From an uncultured Chthonomonadales bacterium (GTDB lineage: Bacteria > Armatimonadota > Chthonomonadetes > Chthonomonadales > CAJBBX01): a stretch of DNA of 64,000 nucleotides. The position numbers and the translations under genes were made by a program. Below the pieces are notes generated by a model, which worked only from the letters and a program-made list of their open reading frames with translations, was not told the DNA's origin and did not search any database. The stretch spans positions 62,001 to 126,000 of the forward strand of contig CALLMM010000026.1 of the NCBI GenBank assembly GCA_938005745.1, in the 5' to 3' direction. This document shows positions 60,601-64,000 of the stretch, in pieces. How positions within the stretch are numbered: position 1 is the stretch's first letter; every line of letters starts with the position of its first letter.

Positions 60601-60924
60601 CTTCCCACTCCCCCCTTCTACTTCTCGACGGCGTTGCCATGGTCAGGGAAGACCTCGGATAACGCGATGGCTGATACGGTGTTCGCTGTCCTGCGACCGG
60701 GCGATCAAGGAGCGACTGCCGCCCGGTTCCCCTTCCTTCACGCATAGATTGACGGAGATAGCCGGCTGCTTCTGACGCCGATCGTCTCCGTCATCAGTAT
60801 AGACGGAAAAAAAAGGCGTAAGTTTCATACCGCTTTCATACAGAAGTCGGGAAAACGACGGGGAGGGGAGGCTGCCGCCCGTGAGAATGCCTCTGCACGG
60901 GCGGCAGAGCGCGCGCGGAGGCGG
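60601..60924. other. intergenic region upstream of the DUF5658 gene
   Basis: 324 bases between ruvB and the DUF5658 gene. They hold the ruvB 3' hairpin (60872-60907) and a TATACT-like -10 on the minus strand (60796-60801) with a weak -35. No gene was seen. Confidence 0.5.
60872..60907 (-). terminator. hairpin after ruvB
   Basis: CTGCCGCCCGTG (60872-60883) pairs with CACGGGCGGCAG (60896-60907), a perfect 12-bp stem with a 12-base loop, 17 bases beyond the ruvB stop. No T-run follows. Confidence 0.65.
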
Positions 60925-61947
60925 TTACAGCAGCCGCTGCTGACCGCCCGGCTCCGCGCAGGGGATCTGAAGATGCTCATACGCCAGCCGGGTGGCGAAG
61001 CGCCCGCGCGGCGTTCGGTTCAGGAAGCCGAGCTGCAGGAGATAGGGTTCGTACATGTCTTCGATGGTGTCGCGCTCCTCGCCGAGGGCGGCTGCCAGCG
61101 TCTCGATGCCGACCGGTCCTCCGTCATACTTTTCGATGATCGTTCGCAGATAGCGGCGGTCGAAATCGTCCAGACCCAGATGGTCAATGTTGAGCATCTG
61201 CATGGTGGCGTCCGCCACTTCCCGGGTGATCACGCCGTCGGCGCGCACCTGCGCGAAGTCGCGGCAGCGGCGCAGCAGGCGGTTGGCGATGCGGGGAGTT
61301 CCGCGCGACCGGCGGGCAAGCTCCTCCGCGCCGTCGGGATCTATCGGAATGTTGAGAATGTCGGCGGAGCGGCGCACAATGGTGATCAGTTCCGCCGGAG
61401 TGTAGAACTCAAAGTAGAAGTGCATGCCGAACCGGTCGCGCAGGGGAGAGGAGAGCAGTCCGGCGCGGGTGGTTGCGCCGACCAGCGTGAAGGGAGGCAG
61501 GGGCAGCTTCATGGTGCGCGCGCTCGGTCCCTTGCCGATAATCAGATCGAGCGTGAAGTCCTCCATCGCCGGATAGAGGATCTCCTCCACCACGCGGTTG
61601 AGGCGGTGAATCTCGTCTATGAAGAGGATGCTGTCCTTCTCCAGGTTGGTCAGGATCGCCGCCAGATCACCGGGACGCTCGATGGCGGGACCGGAGGTGG
61701 TGCGGATCGGCGCGTCCATCTCGTTGGCGCAGACCAGGCTCAGGGTGGTCTTCCCCAGTCCCGGAGGACCGTAAAACAGCACGTGATCGAGGGCGTCGCC
61801 CCGCGCGCGCGCCGCCTCAATGGCGATGCCCAGATTCTCTTTCAGACGCGCCTGCCCGATAAACTCGCGCAGGCGGCGGGGACGCAGCGATAGCTCGCTC
61901 TCGTCCTCCTCCTGACGTCGGGCATTGACCAGCCGCTCCTCTTCCAT
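60925..61947 (-). CDS. ruvB: Holliday junction branch-migration ATPase RuvB
   Basis: This is the 340-residue hexameric AAA+ motor that drives branch migration of Holliday junctions with RuvA. It starts at ATG 61947 with GAGGGG upstream. [16 protein letters not shown], Walker [13 protein letters not shown], Walker [33 protein letters not shown] and the C-terminal winged helix ([25 protein letters not shown]) are all present. Only ruvB is visible here. ruvA and ruvC are not adjacent, as in many bacteria. A near-perfect sigma-70 promoter precedes it. Confidence 0.97.
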   Translation of the reverse strand: MEEERLVNARRQEEDESELSLRPRRLREFIGQARLKENLGIAIEAARARGDALDHVLFYGPPGLGKTTLSLVCANEMDAPIRTTSGPAIERPGDLAAILTNLEKDSILFIDEIHRLNRVVEEILYPAMEDFTLDLIIGKGPSARTMKLPLPPFTLVGATTRAGLLSSPLRDRFGMHFYFEFYTPAELITIVRRSADILNIPIDPDGAEELARRSRGTPRIANRLLRRCRDFAQVRADGVITREVADATMQMLNIDHLGLDDFDRRYLRTIIEKYDGGPVGIETLAAALGEERDTIEDMYEPYLLQLGFLNRTPRGRFATRLAYEHLQIPCAEPGGQQRLL

Positions 61948-62010
61948 CCTGCGAATCCCCTCTTTTTTACGAACACTGTCTGCGGCGCGGCAGAACCGGA
62001 AATATGCACT

Positions 62011-62039
62011 GTTATACCAGACAAAAGTACGGTTGTCAA
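62011..62039 (-). promoter_or_regulatory. near-consensus sigma-70 promoter of ruvB
   Basis: On the minus strand TTGACA (62039-62034) and TATAAC (62016-62011) are separated by 17 bases, with a TGG just before the -10 that adds a TGn-type extension. It lies about 60 bases before the ruvB start. Confidence 0.85.
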
Positions 62040-62064
62040 TGACCGGAAGAGGAGGCGTTGTCCG

Positions 62065-62883
62065 CTAATCCTCGAGCGGGAACAGATGCCGCAGCGATTC
62101 CGGCGACAGCTGCTCGCCGTACTCGCTGATCTGAAACGCCTCGACATACTGCACGCCGGCGGGAACGCGGTCTGCCAGTCGGGCGCGCCGCGCCGCCGCC
62201 CGCGCGCGATAGCGGGAGGCGACCCGCTCTCGTCTGCCTGCCGGGTCGTCGGGAACCTCGTGCAGCACGCCCGCATTGTAGGGCAGCCACTCGAAAAACT
62301 GCGACTCGTGCGCGCAGACCATATCTATCTTCTGCTCCATCACCGAATCGACTCCCACTACCACGTCGGCGCGGAAGACGCCCCCTTCGGTGAACTCGTC
62401 GTACCAGTAGGCGAAGACCGGCATCCGATCGAGATGGCGGGTCTGCGGGCACATCAGCGGAACCGTGAGCATGTAGGTCGCGTCCAGCACAAGCTGCGCG
62501 GCGTAGCGGTGATCGCGATGGTAGTCGTTGGGACGATTGAGCAGCACGAGGTCGGGACCGCGTCCGGGCGGTCCGAAGGAGCGGATCAGCCGTACCATCG
62601 CCTCGGTGTTCTCCGGGTTGACGTAGACCTCGCCATCATGGATGCCCATCGTCTCATACTCCGCGCCGATAATGGCGGCGGCGTTCAATGCCTCCTGATG
62701 GCGCCGCCGCGCCAGTGCGTTCGGATCGCGTCTGTACTCTTCGGCGAAGTGCCCCTTGTCTCCGCTGGTGACGGAGACGAACTTCACGACGTCGCCCCGT
62801 CTGCGAAACAGCGCCGCCGTGCCTCCCACGCTGCCTTCGCAGTCATCCGGGTGCGCCCCGATACAGAGAATGTAGTGCGGCAT
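62065..62883 (-). CDS. PIG-L (LmbE-like) deacetylase
   Basis: This 272-residue zinc-dependent deacetylase starts at ATG 62883 behind AAGGAGGG. The metal motifs AHPDD (residues 10-14) and NDYHRDHRYAA (about 117-127) are complete, with SVTSGDKGHFAEEYRRD and EALNAAAIIGAE between. Members remove acetyl groups from N-acetylglucosaminyl compounds such as GlcNAc-inositols or bacillithiol precursors. The absence of a signal peptide implies a cytoplasmic role. The substrate is not shown. It is a separate transcript from ruvB. Confidence 0.88.
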   Translation of the reverse strand: MPHYILCIGAHPDDCEGSVGGTAALFRRRGDVVKFVSVTSGDKGHFAEEYRRDPNALARRRHQEALNAAAIIGAEYETMGIHDGEVYVNPENTEAMVRLIRSFGPPGRGPDLVLLNRPNDYHRDHRYAAQLVLDATYMLTVPLMCPQTRHLDRMPVFAYWYDEFTEGGVFRADVVVGVDSVMEQKIDMVCAHESQFFEWLPYNAGVLHEVPDDPAGRRERVASRYRARAAARRARLADRVPAGVQYVEAFQISEYGEQLSPESLRHLFPLED

Positions 62884-63397
62884 AACTCCCTCCTTGAAGT
62901 GGCGGCGAATACAAGCCGCTGCGATCTGTTGACAGGCAGTGAGTATCCCTGAAAGATACCGGTCTTGCTCCGGTCGGCGCGCGGCGCGTATACCGTTGCG
63001 CCTGTTGGCACGCTCTGTGCAATGAGGAGATTAAAGAACGCAGAACGCCCCTATATTATGGAGTGAGGAGGTCTTTACGTAACACAGCCGACAGCGATTC
63101 GTCTCATATATTAAGTTGCCTTAACATCCTGCCCGCAATCATCGTATAGCTATATAGAAGTAAAATGCAGAGGGCATCAGTCCAGGCATATCTGAAGTAT
63201 CCATCCCTCGCGGCAGCGCCCATTCAGAGGGAGGACACAGCGCATGGCAGAGCAGGTTGTGAGATCCGAAGGCAACACGGCGTTCATTATAACGCGGGTG
63301 CGCTCTGGAAGCAAGTGAACGATCCTGCCCTGTCAATCGTTTATATCTGTTTTAGCCATCCCGCCCGATCTTGAAGAAGGTGGGAAGAGTGATTGTA
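62884..63397. other. AT-richer intergenic region before the sigma-70 gene
   Basis: 514 bases, more AT-rich than the coding DNA, with TATATTA/TATATAG runs around 63050-63160. It holds a possible 24-codon ORF (63244-63318) and nothing else convincing. No clear promoter for the sigma gene was identified. Confidence 0.5.
63244..63318 (+). CDS. possible 24-residue micro-ORF
   Basis: ATG 63244 follows AGAGGGAGGA with 8 bases between, an excellent ribosome-binding site, and opens a 24-codon frame (MAEQVVRSEG, then NTAFIITRVRSGSK) that stops at 63318. It lies 80 bases before the sigma-70 start and could be a leader peptide or small protein, or chance. There is no homology evidence. Confidence 0.25.
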   Translation: MAEQVVRSEGNTAFIITRVRSGSK

Positions 63398-64000
63398 ATG
63401 CCCAGAAAACGTAAAGTGACTGCGTTCGCGGACGAAGCGGAGATGATGGAAGCGCTGGCGACGCTTCGCTCCTCGACGGAGCCCTCCTCTTATATTCATC
63501 ATCTGACCCGTCAGCGCCTGTTGACGCCCGATGAGGAGAGAGAGCTGGCGCGGCTGGCGCAGCAGGGGGACCGCCACGCCAAGAATCGGCTGATCGAGGC
63601 GAATATGCGCCTCGTCATCAACATCGCCAAGAACTATCACAGCGCGCTCGTGCCGTTTGAAGACCTCGTGCAGGAAGGAGCCATCGGTCTGATGACGGCG
63701 TGCGAACGCTACGATCCCGACATGGGATACCGCTTCAGCACCTACGCCACGCACTGGATCAAGCAGGCGATCAGCCGCGCCATAGACAACAAAGCCCGCG
63801 CGATCCGGGTTCCCGCGCACGTCTCCGAGATGATCCGCAAGATCGAGCGGACGCGCTCGCTGATGATCCGCGAGCAGGGAGTGGAGCCTTCGCTGGAGCA
63901 GCTGGCGGAGCGGCTGGAGATGACCCCGGCGAAGGTAACCGCCTACCTGCAGGCGGGGCAGGACCCGGTTTCGCTGGATATGCTGGTCGGGGAGGAGGAG
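63398..64000 (+). CDS. sigma-70 family RNA polymerase sigma factor, 3' partial
   Basis: The start of a primary-type sigma factor begins at ATG 63398 and is open to the window end (201 codons). After a short N-terminus without a region 1.1 comes LTPDEERELARLAQQGD and the core-binding region 2: NRLIEANMRLVINIAKNYHS, FEDLVQEGAIGLMTACERYDP, FSTYATHWIKQAISRAI. Then NKARAIRVPAHVSEMIRKI and the region 3 start follow. These match group 1/2 sigma-70 proteins (RpoD/SigA or a close paralogue). The lack of region 1.1 favours a group 2 or alternative primary-like factor, but regions 3-4 are outside the window. Confidence 0.92.
   Translation, partial: MPRKRKVTAFADEAEMMEALATLRSSTEPSSYIHHLTRQRLLTPDEERELARLAQQGDRHAKNRLIEANMRLVINIAKNYHSALVPFEDLVQEGAIGLMTACERYDPDMGYRFSTYATHWIKQAISRAIDNKARAIRVPAHVSEMIRKIERTRSLMIREQGVEPSLEQLAERLEMTPAKVTAYLQAGQDPVSLDMLVGEEE

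Noticed and set aside
62929-62960. TTGACA in the gap after the PIG-L gene as a plus-strand promoter
   Set aside because: No acceptable -10 occurs at 16-18 bases, and no gene start follows within a convincing distance.

Overview
The window is about 64 kb of GC-rich bacterial chromosome with genes on both strands and short gaps. No rRNA, tRNA, CRISPR array, integrase or transposase was recognised. The best guess for the host is a carbohydrate-degrading member of the Armatimonadota or a relative. This is an inference from the prepilin with an N-terminal [18 protein letters not shown] block and a C-terminal H-x9-DG motif, the many Gfo/Idh/MocA oxidoreductases, ThuA, PhyH and PIG-L proteins, and sugar genes (GH127, L-rhamnose isomerase, a xylonate-dehydratase-type enzyme). 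No taxonomic marker was searched.

Layout. 1-13 kb: the 3' end of a YjhG/YagF-type dehydratase, a small membrane protein, argB, ThuA, a TPR/coiled-coil membrane pair, an FAD oxidoreductase, a GntR/LacI-type regulator with a near-consensus promoter and an operator-like palindrome over its -10, a pseudopilin, a Gfo/Idh/MocA enzyme and a LOG-family protein. 13-19 kb: a minus-strand run of ECF sigma, zinc-finger anti-sigma, PQQ-propeller protein and PhyH dioxygenase. 19-26 kb: a sulfatase-fold protein with Thr where formylglycine is normally made, a Tat-exported Gfo/Idh/MocA protein, an SUMF1-like protein, apbE running antisense into glyS, and glyS. 26.4-29.8 kb: a Rieske/cytochrome b-c module beside a di-haem peroxidase. 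The cytochrome b keeps one pair of haem-ligand histidines and lacks both ligands of the second haem.

30-40 kb: mtaB-rhaA (overlapping), then mfd-pdhA-pdhB-pdhC on the minus strand. 39.8-44.7 kb: a secreted PKD metalloprotease, a secreted beta-helix protein of more AT-rich composition, and a frameshifted, truncated glycosidase of GH32 type. 44.7-54.6 kb: a probable sugar/sugar-acid catabolic block (DHDPS-like lyase, SDR, enolase-superfamily enzyme, Gfo-like protein, fused 2-oxo-acid dehydrogenase E1, TIM-barrel protein coupled to GH127). 54.6-55 kb: a dense cluster of REP-like repeats. 55-58.4 kb: a second PhyH protein, an HpnW-like FAD oxidase and an OPA-type MFS transporter, possibly for organophosphonates. 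58.5-64 kb: a PHP phosphoesterase, a DUF5658-type protein, ruvB with a near-consensus promoter, a PIG-L deacetylase and the start of a sigma-70 gene cut by the window end.

Most useful leads: the cytochrome b with one surviving haem-ligand pair, the self-regulated GntR/LacI protein with a second half-site 41.6 kb away, the formylglycine-less sulfatase with a cysteine-less SUMF1 neighbour, the attenuator-like leader at 19.1 kb, the decaying glycosidase/beta-helix junction, and the scattered inverted-repeat family.
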